34,658 nt of DNA from Pantoea stewartii subsp. stewartii (GTDB taxonomy: Bacteria > Pseudomonadota > Gammaproteobacteria > Enterobacterales > Enterobacteriaceae): positions 1-34,658 of the forward strand of contig NZ_VZPF01000057.1 of assembly GCF_008801695.1 (NCBI RefSeq), read 5' to 3'. The notes beneath the pieces were generated by a model. That model had not been told where the DNA came from and ran no database searches. It saw only the letters and a program-made list of their open reading frames with translations. Of this stretch, positions 7,831 to 16,587 are shown in pieces. Within the stretch, counting starts at the first letter, position 1; every line of letters starts with the position of its first letter. Made by a program: the position numbers and the translations under genes.

Positions 7831-8643
7831 TCAGGCGGAAGCGCCCAGCTCGTGTGAGATCGCCTGGGCGGTCGCTACCACCTTCGCCATCAGGTTTTTT
7901 GCCCCAATCTGTTGCAGCTTGGCCGTCGGCAGCGAGACCGACACCGCATAGGGAACGCGCTGCTGAATATCAAATACCGGCGCGGCGATACAGGTCACGC
8001 CCAGTTCGTTCTCTTCGCGATCCATCGCGGTGCGCTGCTGCAGAATATCTCTCAGTTCCTGCTGCATCTCGGGCAAGGTGGTGATGGTGTTTTTTGTCAG
8101 TTGCTCAATGCTGTCCTGATGGCTTTGCCAGTAGTGCAGCAGGTACTCTTCACTGCCCCAGGCCAGAAAAATTTTGCCCATCGCCGAGCAATAGAGCGGC
8201 ATATGCTGCCCGATGTAGGCGCGTGTGCGCATCATGCCGGTGGTAGGTTCCAGTTTATTGATCAATACAACATGATCGTCTTCACGGCTGGAAAAGTTAA
8301 CCGTTTCGCCCACGTCCAGGTTGAGCTTTTCCAGATGCGGTCCGGCTACGTGGATGATATTGAGCGATGACAGCGCTTTCTGGCCGACCGAAATAAATTT
8401 GGTCGTCAGGCGATAGCTGCCAGGCGACGGGGCCTGGGTGACATAGCCACTGCTGTGCAGCCCTTGTAACAGGCGGTGGACGGTGCTTTTATTCATGCCG
8501 GACAGCTCAGCGAGATGGGCCAGCGGGCAACCGTTCGGGAAATTGCTCAGTAACTCAATCAACTGAAGGCCACGAAACAGACTCTGTGTTCCCAACGGCT
8601 TGTCGTTTTTATTTTCCTTTGCTTTATCCACTTTACCCACCAT
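7831..8643 (-). CDS. yiaJ: IclR family repressor, YiaJ/PlaR ortholog
   Basis: A 270-residue regulator with an N-terminal winged helix (about residues 18-80, QSLFRGLQLIELLSNFPNGC through NKSTVHRLLQGLHSSGYV) and a C-terminal IclR ligand domain (FSSREDDHVVLINKLEPTTGMMRTRAYIGQHMPLYCSAMGK, MDREENELGVTCIAAPVFD). It resembles E. coli YiaJ closely along its length. YiaJ represses the yiaK-S operon in E. coli, and PlaR has the same role for ascorbate use in plant pathogens. Here it is divergent from an ABC transporter operon, with yiaK about 5 kb away. Paired operators before both units support control of both. GGAGAGG precedes ATG 8643. Confidence 0.93.
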   Translation of the reverse strand: MVGKVDKAKENKNDKPLGTQSLFRGLQLIELLSNFPNGCPLAHLAELSGMNKSTVHRLLQGLHSSGYVTQAPSPGSYRLTTKFISVGQKALSSLNIIHVAGPHLEKLNLDVGETVNFSSREDDHVVLINKLEPTTGMMRTRAYIGQHMPLYCSAMGKIFLAWGSEEYLLHYWQSHQDSIEQLTKNTITTLPEMQQELRDILQQRTAMDREENELGVTCIAAPVFDIQQRVPYAVSVSLPTAKLQQIGAKNLMAKVVATAQAISHELGASA

Positions 8644-8768
8644 CCGCCGATCCTCTCCGTTTCTGACTTCCTGAGCGCACTATCGCATGATGTTAACTCA
8701 TGGCATAACAACTGGGAATCTTTCGCTTTTTAGTGTGGCCTGGCGATCGCATGCCGCCTGGCAGGAAT

Positions 8769-8784
8769 TGCGCTGTTCATCACA
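8769..8784 (+). promoter_or_regulatory. Possible CRP site in the yiaJ/ABC control region
   Basis: TGCGC-N6-TCACA matches 8 of the 10 core positions of TGTGA-N6-TCACA, and is flanked by AA and TTT as in the longer consensus. Catabolite control is expected for such operons, but a single imperfect match is weak evidence. Confidence 0.3.
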
Positions 8785-8842
8785 ATTTCAAAACAATATT
8801 TTAACCCTATGTTTCTACTGAGGAAATAGTCGCCTCGCTTCT

Positions 8843-8871
8843 TTGCTTTTCCGCATTTTCAGGGATAGTAT
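8843..8871 (+). promoter_or_regulatory. Candidate sigma70 promoter of the ABC transporter operon
   Basis: TTGCTT (8843-8848), a 17-bp spacer and TAGTAT (8866-8871). The hexamers are only moderate matches. The -10 element ends 4 bp before the IclR-type operator, so a bound repressor would cover the start site. The yiaK promoter candidate has the same layout. Confidence 0.4.
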
Positions 8872-8875
8872 TTTT

Positions 8876-8900
8876 TGGAATAGTATTTCACATGTTGAAA
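8876..8900 (+). promoter_or_regulatory. IclR (YiaJ) compound operator, ABC transporter side
   Basis: TGGAATAGTATTTCA (8876-8890) is a near-palindrome of TGAAAT-N3-ATTTCA, followed after 5 nt by another half site, TGAAAT (8896-8901). The same arrangement with the same spacing occurs before yiaK at 13751-13776. Assignment to YiaJ is inference from the conserved pair, the position and the divergent regulator gene. Confidence 0.65.
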
Positions 8901-8961
8901 TCAGCAAGAACGCGTCACCAAGCTTGCTGCCACTACTCACCAGGCGTCACGGGAGGCTGGA

Positions 8962-10488
8962 ATGCAAACGAACCCGGATAAACCGGTCCTGACACTAAGC
9001 CATATCACCAAACGTTTCGGGGGGAACCCTGCCGTCAATGACGTAAGCCTGGATGTCTTTCCGGGCGAAGTGGTCGCGCTGTTAGGTGAAAACGGTGCGG
9101 GTAAATCGACTCTGATTAAGGTACTGGCCGGCGTTTATACCAGCGACGAAGGCCAGATAACCTTTAATGGCAACCCCATCCCCTCAGCGGCCGCGCTAAA
9201 AACCGCCACCAGCCAGCCTGTCGCCTTTATTCATCAGGATCTGGGGCTGATCGAGTGGATGACGGTGGCGGAAAATATGGCGCTGATCATGGGCTTCAAC
9301 CGTCGCCTGGGCCTGATTAACTGGCGGGCCGTGCGTGAACGGGCACGTTTAGCGCTGGAAGACGTCGGTATTCAGCTCGATCCCGATGCCCGCGTATTTG
9401 AACTGTCACGCACGGAGAAATCGCTGCTGGCCATTGCCCGCGCGGTGGCCGTCAACGCGCAAGTACTGGTACTGGACGAACCGACCGCCTCGTTACCCGC
9501 CAATGACGTACGGCATCTGTTTAGCGTGATAGAACGCCTGAAAAGTCGCAACGTCGGCATGATTTACGTGACTCACCGTCTGGATGAGGTGATTGAAATT
9601 GCCGATCGCATTTGTGTGATGCGGGACGGTAAACGCGTCGCAGAGGGCAACACGGCAGACTACAGGTTGCACGATCTGGTTGAAATGATTGTCGGCGAAG
9701 CGCTGGAAAGCAATCAGCGCCTTGTGCTGCCTGAGGGACGTCCGCCCGTACTGTCACTTAATCAGCTCTGCATCGATGAAGTGGGCCCGGTCTCGTTCAG
9801 TCTGCAACCCGGCGAGATGCTGGCGCTGGCCGGCCTGCGTGGTGCCGGTCAGGAGGAGATTGGCCGGATGCTGTTTGGCCTGAAACAGGCTACCCAGGGC
9901 CAGGTCATTTTTCGCGACAAGCCCTGCCATTCCCGATCGCCTCGCGAGGCTATGGCGGCAGGCATCTCGTTTGTGGCAGGCGATCGCACCGGTGAAAGTC
10001 TGGTTATGTCGATGAGCGTGCGTGAAAACCTGTTTCTCAACCCCTGCGCGAGCGGGCACCGGGTGATGTCCCATTATGGTCGCCGCGCGGAGGTGGGTGC
10101 CAGCTGGTGGAAAGTGCAGCTTTTCGACGTGCGCCCTAAAAACGTGGATCTGGATATCAGCGCCCTGTCCGGTGGCAACCAGCAAAAAGTGGTGATGGCC
10201 CGCTGGATGCACCTCAATGCCCCGTTGCTGATTCTTGAAGATCCCACTGCGGGCGTCGACGTGGGCGCGCGCGAAGAAATTTATCACCTGCTCAACAAAG
10301 CGCTGGCAGACGGCGTGGCAGTGCTGGTGATCTCGAATGACCTGGAGGAAATCGCGCATATCTGTAACCGCGCGCTGGTGTTTAACCGGGGCCAGGTAGT
10401 GGGTGAACTGAAAAACGAACAGGTCACTTTTGCTAATTTACTGGAGCTGGCCTCAGCCAGCTCTGCTGCCCCCTTCGCTACCGTCTGA
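8962..10488 (+). CDS. Sugar ABC transporter ATPase (CUT2, RbsA/MglA-like)
   Basis: The 508-residue protein has two fused nucleotide-binding domains. Domain 1 has Walker A GENGAGKST (42-50), a degenerate signature ELSRTEKS (about 147-154) and Walker B VLVLDEPTA (168-176). Domain 2 has a degenerate Walker A GLRGAGQEE (291-299), an intact signature LSGGNQQ (402-408) and ILEDPTAGVDVG (about 424-435). This asymmetric pattern is normal for CUT2 monosaccharide importers, where only one site is fully catalytic. GGGAGG precedes ATG 8962. It is the first gene of an operon with permease, binding protein and lactonase, under the YiaJ-type operator. Confidence 0.93.
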   Translation: MQTNPDKPVLTLSHITKRFGGNPAVNDVSLDVFPGEVVALLGENGAGKSTLIKVLAGVYTSDEGQITFNGNPIPSAAALKTATSQPVAFIHQDLGLIEWMTVAENMALIMGFNRRLGLINWRAVRERARLALEDVGIQLDPDARVFELSRTEKSLLAIARAVAVNAQVLVLDEPTASLPANDVRHLFSVIERLKSRNVGMIYVTHRLDEVIEIADRICVMRDGKRVAEGNTADYRLHDLVEMIVGEALESNQRLVLPEGRPPVLSLNQLCIDEVGPVSFSLQPGEMLALAGLRGAGQEEIGRMLFGLKQATQGQVIFRDKPCHSRSPREAMAAGISFVAGDRTGESLVMSMSVRENLFLNPCASGHRVMSHYGRRAEVGASWWKVQLFDVRPKNVDLDISALSGGNQQKVVMARWMHLNAPLLILEDPTAGVDVGAREEIYHLLNKALADGVAVLVISNDLEEIAHICNRALVFNRGQVVGELKNEQVTFANLLELASASSAAPFATV

Positions 10489-10510
10489 AAAGGCAGTCAG
10501 GAGAAACGCT

Positions 10511-11611
10511 ATGTCTAAAACCTCGGTGAAATCTACTGCACTTGAACAACGGGTCAGCCTTGCTCAGCATGGTTTTGCGCCGTGGTCGATGCAGGTCGTC
10601 ACCCGCTACGGATTACTGTTGTTATGTGTGCTGCTGGCGTTACTGTTTTCGGTACTGTCCCCGACTTTCGCATCCCTGCTCACCGTGCAGGCCATTCTGT
10701 CCAGTAAGGCCAAAATCGCCCTGCTGGCGCTGGCCGCCACCTTGCCGATGATTGTGGGCAAAATCGACCTGAATGTCGGTTTCGGGATCGTGCTGTGGCA
10801 CATCCTGGCCATTACGCTTCAGGTGGAATACGGCTTTTCCTGGCAGATGGCGGTGCTGACAGTGCTGGTCTTGTCGGCGCTGTATGGCCTGCTGAACGGC
10901 ATTCTGGTGGCGCTGGCGGATATCGACAGCTTCGTCGCCACGCTCGGTTCCGGCACGGTGCTGTATGCCATTGCGTTGTGGCACTCCGGCGGTCGCCAAA
11001 TTGTTGGTGACTTACCGGATGCCTTTAGTGCGCTGCACAGTACCGAAGTGTTTGGCATTCCGATTGGTGCCTTCTATGTGCTGGGCCTGGCGCTGGTATT
11101 GTGGCTGATCACTGAGCACACGCCACTGGGAAGGTGCATGTATGCCGTGGGCGGTAACCCCGTCGCCGCGCGCCTCAACGGTATTGCCGTGAATAAATAC
11201 GTGATCGGCGCGTTTATCGCCTCCAGTGTGATCACCGGCTTCAGTGGGGTGCTGATTGCGGCGGAACAGGGCGTCGGCCAGGCCAGCGTCGGGATGGATT
11301 ACCTGCTGCCTGCGCTGGTCGGGGCTTTTCTGGGCAGTACCACCATTCGTCCGGGACGGGTAAACGTCTGGGGCACCGTGGTCGGCATCGCTATCCTGGC
11401 TATCGGGATTGCCGGTATTCAGCAGTTTGGCGGCGCGTTCTGGGTGGAACCGCTGTTTAACGGTGCCACGTTGCTGCTGTCGATTACGCTGGCCGGCTAC
11501 GCTCAGCGCCGCCGTATGTTGAATCAAAAAGCCGTCGTGCGCAGTCAGAGCACGCCGGCGACCACACCTGACTCACAGCAAAAAACCATCACACCAGGGA
11601 ACTCATTATGA
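10511..11611 (+). CDS. Sugar ABC transporter permease (CUT2, RbsC-like)
   Basis: A 366-residue polytopic membrane protein with about 8-10 hydrophobic segments. It has the family cytoplasmic loop GRCMYAVGGNPVAARLNGIAVNKY, which contacts the ATPase, and the late GAFLGSTTIRPGRVNVWGT motif of RbsC-type permeases. The frame is open further upstream, but ATG 10511 is preceded by CAGGAG and lies 22 nt past the ATPase stop. CUT2 permeases act as homodimers. Its stop overlaps the binding-protein start by 4 nt. Confidence 0.92.
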   Translation: MSKTSVKSTALEQRVSLAQHGFAPWSMQVVTRYGLLLLCVLLALLFSVLSPTFASLLTVQAILSSKAKIALLALAATLPMIVGKIDLNVGFGIVLWHILAITLQVEYGFSWQMAVLTVLVLSALYGLLNGILVALADIDSFVATLGSGTVLYAIALWHSGGRQIVGDLPDAFSALHSTEVFGIPIGAFYVLGLALVLWLITEHTPLGRCMYAVGGNPVAARLNGIAVNKYVIGAFIASSVITGFSGVLIAAEQGVGQASVGMDYLLPALVGAFLGSTTIRPGRVNVWGTVVGIAILAIGIAGIQQFGGAFWVEPLFNGATLLLSITLAGYAQRRRMLNQKAVVRSQSTPATTPDSQQKTITPGNSL

Positions 11612-12708
11612 AAAATCCGGTATTTTGTCTTTCTCTCATCGCCATGCTGGTCGCCACCTTACCAGCCCATGCAGACAGCTATCTCGATCAGGCGACAGCG
11701 GCCGTGACCAAAGCGACGGCCAGCGCCACGACCTGGGACGGTCCGAAGACCGGGCCAAAGCTACAGCCTAAAAAGAAACTGATCTTTATCGCCTCGGATA
11801 TGAAAAACGGCGGTGTGCAGGGCGTTCAGCAAGGCCTGAGCGAAGCGGCGAAAGTGGCTGGCTGGACGCTGGATACGCTGGACGGCGCAGGCTCTGTCAA
11901 AGATCAACTGGCGGCGCTGAATCAGGCGATTGCCCAGCGCCCTGACGGTATCGTTATCGGCGGCTGGAACCCGAACGTCGCCAAAATGCCGCTGAAAAAA
12001 GCCCTGCAGCAAAAAATCGTGCTGATGGCCTGGCACGCAGAGCCTCAACCGGGCCCGATTAAGCAGTACGGGATCACCGATAACATTACGTCCGATTCTA
12101 ATGAGGTTGCCCGTCTGGCGGCGCAGTACGCCATTGTGAAGTCAGGCGGCAAAGCGCAGGTGATTATCTTCACCGACTCGCTGTACAAAATCGCGCTGGA
12201 TAAAGCCAATGCGATGAAGCAGGAAATTGAGAAGTGCAGCGAGTGTAAAGTCATCGACTTTATTGACACGCCGCTGGCCGATACCTCTAACCGTATGCCG
12301 TCGCTGACCTTTAGCCTGTTACAGAAGTACGGTGACCGCTGGCAGTACTCGCTGGCGATTAATGACCTTTATTTTGACTTTATGGCACCCGCGCTGAAAA
12401 CCGCAGGGAAAGGCGGCAAAAACGCGCCATATAACATCTCGGCAGGCGACGGCTCGGTGTCGGCCTTCCAGCGCATTCGCAATGGTGAAAGCCAGGTCGC
12501 GACCGTCGCTGAACCGCTGAAACTGCATGGCTGGCAACTGCTGGATGAGTTCAACCGCGCCTTCGCCGGACAGCCCCCGTCAGGCTATGTCACGCCTGCG
12601 CACCTGATTACACCGGAAAATATCAGCCGGGATGGCGGACCGCAGAACCACTACGATCCGGAAAACGGCTATCAGGACCATTACAAAGCTATCTGGGGCG
12701 TGAAGTAA
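11608..12708 (+). CDS. Periplasmic sugar-binding protein of the CUT2 transporter
   Basis: The 366-residue precursor has a Sec signal (MKNPVFCLSLIAMLVATLPAHA, cleavage before DSYLDQ). It has a Peripla_BP_4-type two-lobe fold, with lobe 1 starting KLIFIASDMKNGGVQGVQQGL, the GIVIGGWNP strand, and lobe 2 around AQVIIFTDSLYKIALDK. A Cys pair (KCSECK) could form a disulfide in the periplasm. It is more divergent from RbsB/MglB than the ATPase is from RbsA, so it may recognise an unusual sugar acid or lactone. ATG 11608 overlaps the permease stop (ATGA). Confidence 0.9.
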   Translation: MKNPVFCLSLIAMLVATLPAHADSYLDQATAAVTKATASATTWDGPKTGPKLQPKKKLIFIASDMKNGGVQGVQQGLSEAAKVAGWTLDTLDGAGSVKDQLAALNQAIAQRPDGIVIGGWNPNVAKMPLKKALQQKIVLMAWHAEPQPGPIKQYGITDNITSDSNEVARLAAQYAIVKSGGKAQVIIFTDSLYKIALDKANAMKQEIEKCSECKVIDFIDTPLADTSNRMPSLTFSLLQKYGDRWQYSLAINDLYFDFMAPALKTAGKGGKNAPYNISAGDGSVSAFQRIRNGESQVATVAEPLKLHGWQLLDEFNRAFAGQPPSGYVTPAHLITPENISRDGGPQNHYDPENGYQDHYKAIWGVK

Positions 12709-12722
12709 CGGAGGCCAGCATC

Positions 12723-13553
12723 ATGCAGGTAGAAAAACTGTGCTCCCCTGCCACCTGGGCCGAAGGCCCAGTCTGGTTACCGGCGCTGGATGGGGTGGTA
12801 TTTAGCGATGTCAAAGGCAACCGTATGTACTGCTGGCAGCGCAATGGCGAGCTGAGTATCTGGCGTCATCATTCTCATTATGCCAATGGCAATGCCCGCG
12901 ACCATCAGGGACGCGTGGTCAGTTGCGAACACGGTCGCCGGGCTATCAGCCGGACAGAAACAGACGGTACGGTGAACGTGCTGGTGGATAAAGTCGAGGG
13001 CAAGCGGTTTAACTCGCCCAACGATCTGGCAATCCGCTCCGACGGCACCATCTGGTTTACCGATCCGCCTTACGGGATCGTCAGCGATCATGAGGGTTAC
13101 CTGGCTCCCAGCCAGGTGATCGGCTGCTATCTCTACTGTTTTGATCCGGAAAGCGGGCAGCTCAGTATTGCCGCCAGCGATCTGCAGCGGCCAAACGGGC
13201 TGGCGTTCTCGCCTGATGAAAGCGTGCTGTACGTGGCGGACATGTCGGTGGTGGATTTCCCGACGCTCGGCCGCCATGAGTTGCGCACCTATAAAGTGGA
13301 TGGTCGCACGTTGTCTGCAGGGCAATTTTTTGCCGATGTCTCACCCGGTTTCCCGGACGGATTTTGTGTGGATGCCAACGGCGATATTTACTGTAGCTGC
13401 GCTGACGGCGTGATTATTTTCGACAGCAGCGGAAACCGTAAGGGCAAAATTCCGATTCCTGAAACGGTATCCAACTGCACCTTTGGCGGACCGAATAATG
13501 ATGAACTTTATATCACAGCCAACACTTCACTCTACCGGGTAACGCTACGCTAA
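12723..13553 (+). CDS. SMP-30/gluconolactonase family sugar lactonase
   Basis: A 276-residue six-bladed beta-propeller with no signal peptide, so cytosolic. The expected divalent-metal ligands are all visible: Glu14 (TWAEGPVW), Asn100 (FNSPNDL), Asn158 (QRPNGLAFSPD) and Asp212 (GFPDGFCVD). The family hydrolyses sugar-acid lactones such as gulono- or gluconolactone. As the last gene of the ABC operon, 14 nt after the binding protein and with GGAGG before ATG 12723, it probably opens the imported lactone. Given the downstream YiaK pathway, dehydroascorbate to 2,3-diketo-L-gulonate is the attractive candidate reaction (inference). Confidence 0.9.
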   Translation: MQVEKLCSPATWAEGPVWLPALDGVVFSDVKGNRMYCWQRNGELSIWRHHSHYANGNARDHQGRVVSCEHGRRAISRTETDGTVNVLVDKVEGKRFNSPNDLAIRSDGTIWFTDPPYGIVSDHEGYLAPSQVIGCYLYCFDPESGQLSIAASDLQRPNGLAFSPDESVLYVADMSVVDFPTLGRHELRTYKVDGRTLSAGQFFADVSPGFPDGFCVDANGDIYCSCADGVIIFDSSGNRKGKIPIPETVSNCTFGGPNNDELYITANTSLYRVTLR

Positions 13554-13592
13554 CGCCCCTGCACAGGCAGGGCGAAAAGCAGAGCAAATCAG

Positions 13593-13613
13593 GTCAGCTG
13601 TCTCTCAGCTGAC
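13593..13613 (+). terminator. Hairpin after the lactonase gene, possible terminator
   Basis: GTCAGCTG (13593-13600), TCTCT loop and CAGCTGAC (13606-13613) form a perfect 8-bp stem 40 nt after the lactonase stop. No U-tract follows, so termination would be weak or Rho-dependent. It separates the two YiaJ-controlled units. Confidence 0.4.
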
Positions 13614-13716
13614 TGGCCTGACTGTGGCCGGAATCGGGCAAAAAAGCTCAAGATCACAGAAGTCAAAATTAATTATATCCTATTGATTTAAATGAAATAA
13701 TTTTTGATTCATTTCT

Positions 13717-13745
13717 TTGACTCGCTGCATTTTTCCCCATAGCAT
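13717..13745 (+). promoter_or_regulatory. Candidate sigma70 promoter of the yiaK operon
   Basis: TTGACT (13717-13722), a 17-bp spacer and TAGCAT (13740-13745). It lies 5 bp upstream of the IclR-type operator, matching the layout before the ABC operon. The upstream stretch 13665-13716 is very AT-rich, as in an UP element. Confidence 0.5.
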
Positions 13746-13750
13746 TTAGT

Positions 13751-13776
13751 TGAAATGACATTCCACATTATGAAAT
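13751..13776 (+). promoter_or_regulatory. IclR (YiaJ) compound operator, yiaK side
   Basis: TGAAATGACATTCCA (13751-13765), 5 nt, then TGAAAT (13771-13776). Half-site order, spacing and the intervening CAT match the element at 8876-8901. It spans the predicted transcription start, consistent with repression. Confidence 0.65.
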
Positions 13777-13799
13777 AAGACGCGGGGAGTATCAGTCAG

Positions 13800-14813
13800 A
13801 TGAGAATCAGCTATCAGCAGTTGTATCAGGAGTTTCTTCGCGTACTCCTCAGCCGCAACGTGCCGCAGGCCAAAGCCGAGGCCTGCGCGCACATGTTTAC
13901 TGAAACCAGTCTTAACGGCGTCTATTCCCATGGCGTTAACCGCTTCCCGCGTTTTATTCAGCAACTGGATGCCGGCCACATTATTCCCGATGCGGATGCG
14001 CAAAAAGTCCTGTCGCTGGGTGCGATTGAGCAGTGGGATGCGCAACGCGCCATCGGCAATATCACCGCCCATAGCATGATGGAGCGCGCGATGGCGCTGG
14101 CCACGGAACACGGCATTGGGCTGGTGGCCTTACGCAATGCTAATCACTGGATGCGCGGTGGCAGTTATGGCTGGCAGGCGGCGGAAAAGGGCTTTGTCGG
14201 CATCTGCTGGACCAACTCCATTGCCGTAATGCCGCCCTGGGGCGCAAAAAGCTGCGCGATCGGCACCAATCCGCTGATTATCGCGGTACCGGGCGAGCCG
14301 GTTACGATGGTGGATATGTCCATGTCGATGTTCTCCTACGGCATGCTGGAAGTGAATCGCCTGGCGGGGAAAAGCCTGCCGGTCGATGGCGGCTTTGATG
14401 ATGAGGGCAACTACACCCGCGATCCGGCCACGCTGGAAAAAAACCGCCGCATTTTACCAATGGGTTACTGGAAAGGCTCAGCGCTGTCTGTAGTGCTGGA
14501 TATGCTGGCCACCCTGCTCTCCAACGGCGCCTCCGTGACTGAAGTCACTCACGACAACGGCGATGAATTTGGCATTTCTCAGGTATTTATCGCCATCGAC
14601 GTCGATCGGCTCATTCCGGGCGAAACCCGCCAGCAAAAACTCGATCGTATTCGCGCATCCATTACCGGTGCGGAACCGGCTGACAGCACACAGGCGATTC
14701 GCCTGCCGGGTGACAAATTCCCGCCACTGCGTGAAGAAAACGAACGCCTGGGTATTCCGGTTGATGAGCGCGTCTGGGCGCGCATTCAGGCGCTACAGGA
14801 GAAGGCATCATGA
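13800..14813 (+). CDS. yiaK: 2,3-diketo-L-gulonate reductase
   Basis: A 337-residue NAD(P)H-dependent oxidoreductase of the malate/lactate dehydrogenase 2 (Ldh/YiaK) family. Long stretches agree with remembered E. coli YiaK (DlgD), for example [49 protein letters not shown] and [14 protein letters not shown]. It reduces 2,3-diketo-L-gulonate to 3-keto-L-gulonate in the cytosol. The conserved His in SHGVNRFP is the presumed catalytic base. GGGGAG precedes ATG 13800. It is the first gene of the catabolic operon; its stop overlaps the yiaL start by 4 nt. Confidence 0.95.
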   Translation: MRISYQQLYQEFLRVLLSRNVPQAKAEACAHMFTETSLNGVYSHGVNRFPRFIQQLDAGHIIPDADAQKVLSLGAIEQWDAQRAIGNITAHSMMERAMALATEHGIGLVALRNANHWMRGGSYGWQAAEKGFVGICWTNSIAVMPPWGAKSCAIGTNPLIIAVPGEPVTMVDMSMSMFSYGMLEVNRLAGKSLPVDGGFDDEGNYTRDPATLEKNRRILPMGYWKGSALSVVLDMLATLLSNGASVTEVTHDNGDEFGISQVFIAIDVDRLIPGETRQQKLDRIRASITGAEPADSTQAIRLPGDKFPPLREENERLGIPVDERVWARIQALQEKAS

Positions 14814-15277
14814 TTACCGGACACCTTGCCAATACCGATCCCCGTCACTATCCCGCCGCGATTGCTCATGCTCTGGCCTACCTCGCCGGTCATGATCTGG
14901 CAAACATGGCCGCCGGCCGTTATCAGGACGAAGAAACCGGCTGGGTCGTACAGGTGTTAGATCTGCACACGGTTCCCGCCGCAGAGAATTACCCGGAGGC
15001 GCACCGCTATCACATCGACGTGCAGTATCTGGTGGCAGGCGAAGAAGTGATCGGCGTCGCCACACAACCGCTGGATCTGGCGGTGCATCAGCCTTACGAC
15101 AGCGAACGCGACATCGTTTTTTATCAACATGCCCCCGATGAAACCCAGGTACGGATGCTGCCCGGCACGTTCGCCGTATTTTTTCCTCAGGATATTCATC
15201 GTCCTAACTGCGCGGTCAGTCAGCCCGGTCCGATCCGCAAAGTCGTGGTGAAGATCCCCACGCGCGATCTGGTGTAA
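14810..15277 (+). CDS. yiaL: YiaL (YhcH/YjgK/YiaL family) cupin-like protein
   Basis: A 155-residue protein of the DUF386 family, with the family segment [22 protein letters not shown] and the metal-binding-like [13 protein letters not shown] near the C-terminus. The family has a double-stranded beta-helix fold and is linked to sugar-acid operons; the exact reaction of YiaL is not firmly established. Its position between yiaK and the transporter matches the Klebsiella and E. coli yia operons. ATGA overlap with yiaK indicates translational coupling. Confidence 0.88.
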   Translation: MITGHLANTDPRHYPAAIAHALAYLAGHDLANMAAGRYQDEETGWVVQVLDLHTVPAAENYPEAHRYHIDVQYLVAGEEVIGVATQPLDLAVHQPYDSERDIVFYQHAPDETQVRMLPGTFAVFFPQDIHRPNCAVSQPGPIRKVVVKIPTRDLV

Positions 15278-15291
15278 GGCAGGGAGGCACG

Positions 15292-16587
15292 ATGAGCATC
15301 ACCACAAGCGCTGTCAATCATGAAAAGGTCCCTGCACTGCGCTGGCTGCGGATCATTCCGCCGATTCTGATTACCTGCATCATTTCGTATATGGATCGGG
15401 TCAACATCGCCTTTGCGATGCCGGGCGGCATGGATGCTGAACTGGGCATCAGCGCCTCGATGGCCGGACTGGCAGGCGGCATTTTCTTCATTGGCTACCT
15501 GTTCCTGCAGGTGCCCGGCGGCAGGCTGGCCGTTTACGGCAATGGTAAACGCTTTATTGGCTGGTCGCTGCTGGCCTGGGCGGTGATTTCCATACTGACC
15601 GGCATGGCCACCAGTCAGTATCAACTGCTGGCGCTGCGCTTTGCGCTGGGGATCGCCGAAGGCGGCATGTTACCGGTGGTGCTGACGATGATCGGCAACT
15701 GGTTCCCGGATGCGGAGCGCGGTCGTGCAAATGCCATCGTGATCATGTTTGTGCCGATCGCCGGGATCATCACGGCTCCGCTCTCAGGCTGGATCATTAC
15801 CGGCTGGGACTGGCGCATGCTGTTCTACGTGGAAGGCGCGTTATCTCTGGTCGTGATGGCCCTGTGGCATTTCACGATCAGTAACCGCCCGCAGGAAGCG
15901 AGATGGATTTCGCCAGCCGAAAAACACTATCTCATCACCACGCTGCATAACGAACAGCTGATGATCAAAGGGCAGAACGTGCGCAACGCCTCGCTGATGC
16001 GCGTGATGCGCGAACCGGTTATGTGGCGGCTGATTCTGGTCAATTTCTTCTATCAGACCGGCATTTACGGCTACACGCTGTGGCTGCCCACCATCCTGAA
16101 AGGACTGACGCACGGTAATGTGGAGCAGGTGGGCTTTCTGGCCATTCTGCCCTACGTCGGGGCGATCGTCGGCATGTTTCTGTTTTCTGTTCTGTCGGAC
16201 GCGACCGGACGGCGCAGGCTGTTCGTGGCGCTGCCGCTGGCCGGCTTTGCGCTGTGCATGGCGCTGTCGGTGTTACTGAAAGCGCATATCTGGTGGTCCT
16301 ACGCGGCGCTGGTGGGCTGTGGCGTCTTTATCCAGTCTGCGGCGGGCGTGTTCTGGAGTATTCCGCCGCGCCTGTTTAATGCCGAGGTGGCTGGCGGCGC
16401 GCGCGGCCTGATCAACGCGCTGGGCAACCTGGGCGGCTTCTGCGGTCCCTACATGGTGGGCATTCTGATGGCGTTTTACAGCCGGGATGCCGGGGTTTAC
16501 AGCCTTGCCATTTCACTGGCGATTGCCGCCCTGCTGGCGATGACGTTGCCCGCACGCTGCGATTCCCCTCAACAGGAGGCATTATGA
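15292..16587 (+). CDS. yiaX2: MFS sugar-acid transporter, YiaX2-like
   Basis: A 431-residue transporter with about 12 membrane segments. It belongs to the anion:cation symporter branch of the major facilitator superfamily, with the family motif SYMDRVNIAFAMPGGMDAELGIS near the N-terminus and FPDAERGRANAIVIMFVPIAG in the fourth/fifth segment region. In Klebsiella a yiaX2 MFS gene at this operon position is tied to aerobic L-ascorbate use; E. coli instead has the yiaMNO TRAP genes, absent here. GGGAGG precedes ATG 15292, and the stop overlaps lyxK by 4 nt. Assignment to YiaX2 rests on family and gene order. Confidence 0.85.
   Translation: MSITTSAVNHEKVPALRWLRIIPPILITCIISYMDRVNIAFAMPGGMDAELGISASMAGLAGGIFFIGYLFLQVPGGRLAVYGNGKRFIGWSLLAWAVISILTGMATSQYQLLALRFALGIAEGGMLPVVLTMIGNWFPDAERGRANAIVIMFVPIAGIITAPLSGWIITGWDWRMLFYVEGALSLVVMALWHFTISNRPQEARWISPAEKHYLITTLHNEQLMIKGQNVRNASLMRVMREPVMWRLILVNFFYQTGIYGYTLWLPTILKGLTHGNVEQVGFLAILPYVGAIVGMFLFSVLSDATGRRRLFVALPLAGFALCMALSVLLKAHIWWSYAALVGCGVFIQSAAGVFWSIPPRLFNAEVAGGARGLINALGNLGGFCGPYMVGILMAFYSRDAGVYSLAISLAIAALLAMTLPARCDSPQQEAL

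Larger units (their letters stand above)
8644..8961. other. Divergent control region between yiaJ and the ABC transporter operon
   Basis: This 318-bp gene-free region contains the IclR-type operator at 8876-8900, a promoter-like pair just upstream and a weak CRP-like site (all listed separately). The rest is AT-rich without further clear repeats. It also must hold the yiaJ promoter, which I could not place. Confidence 0.6.
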
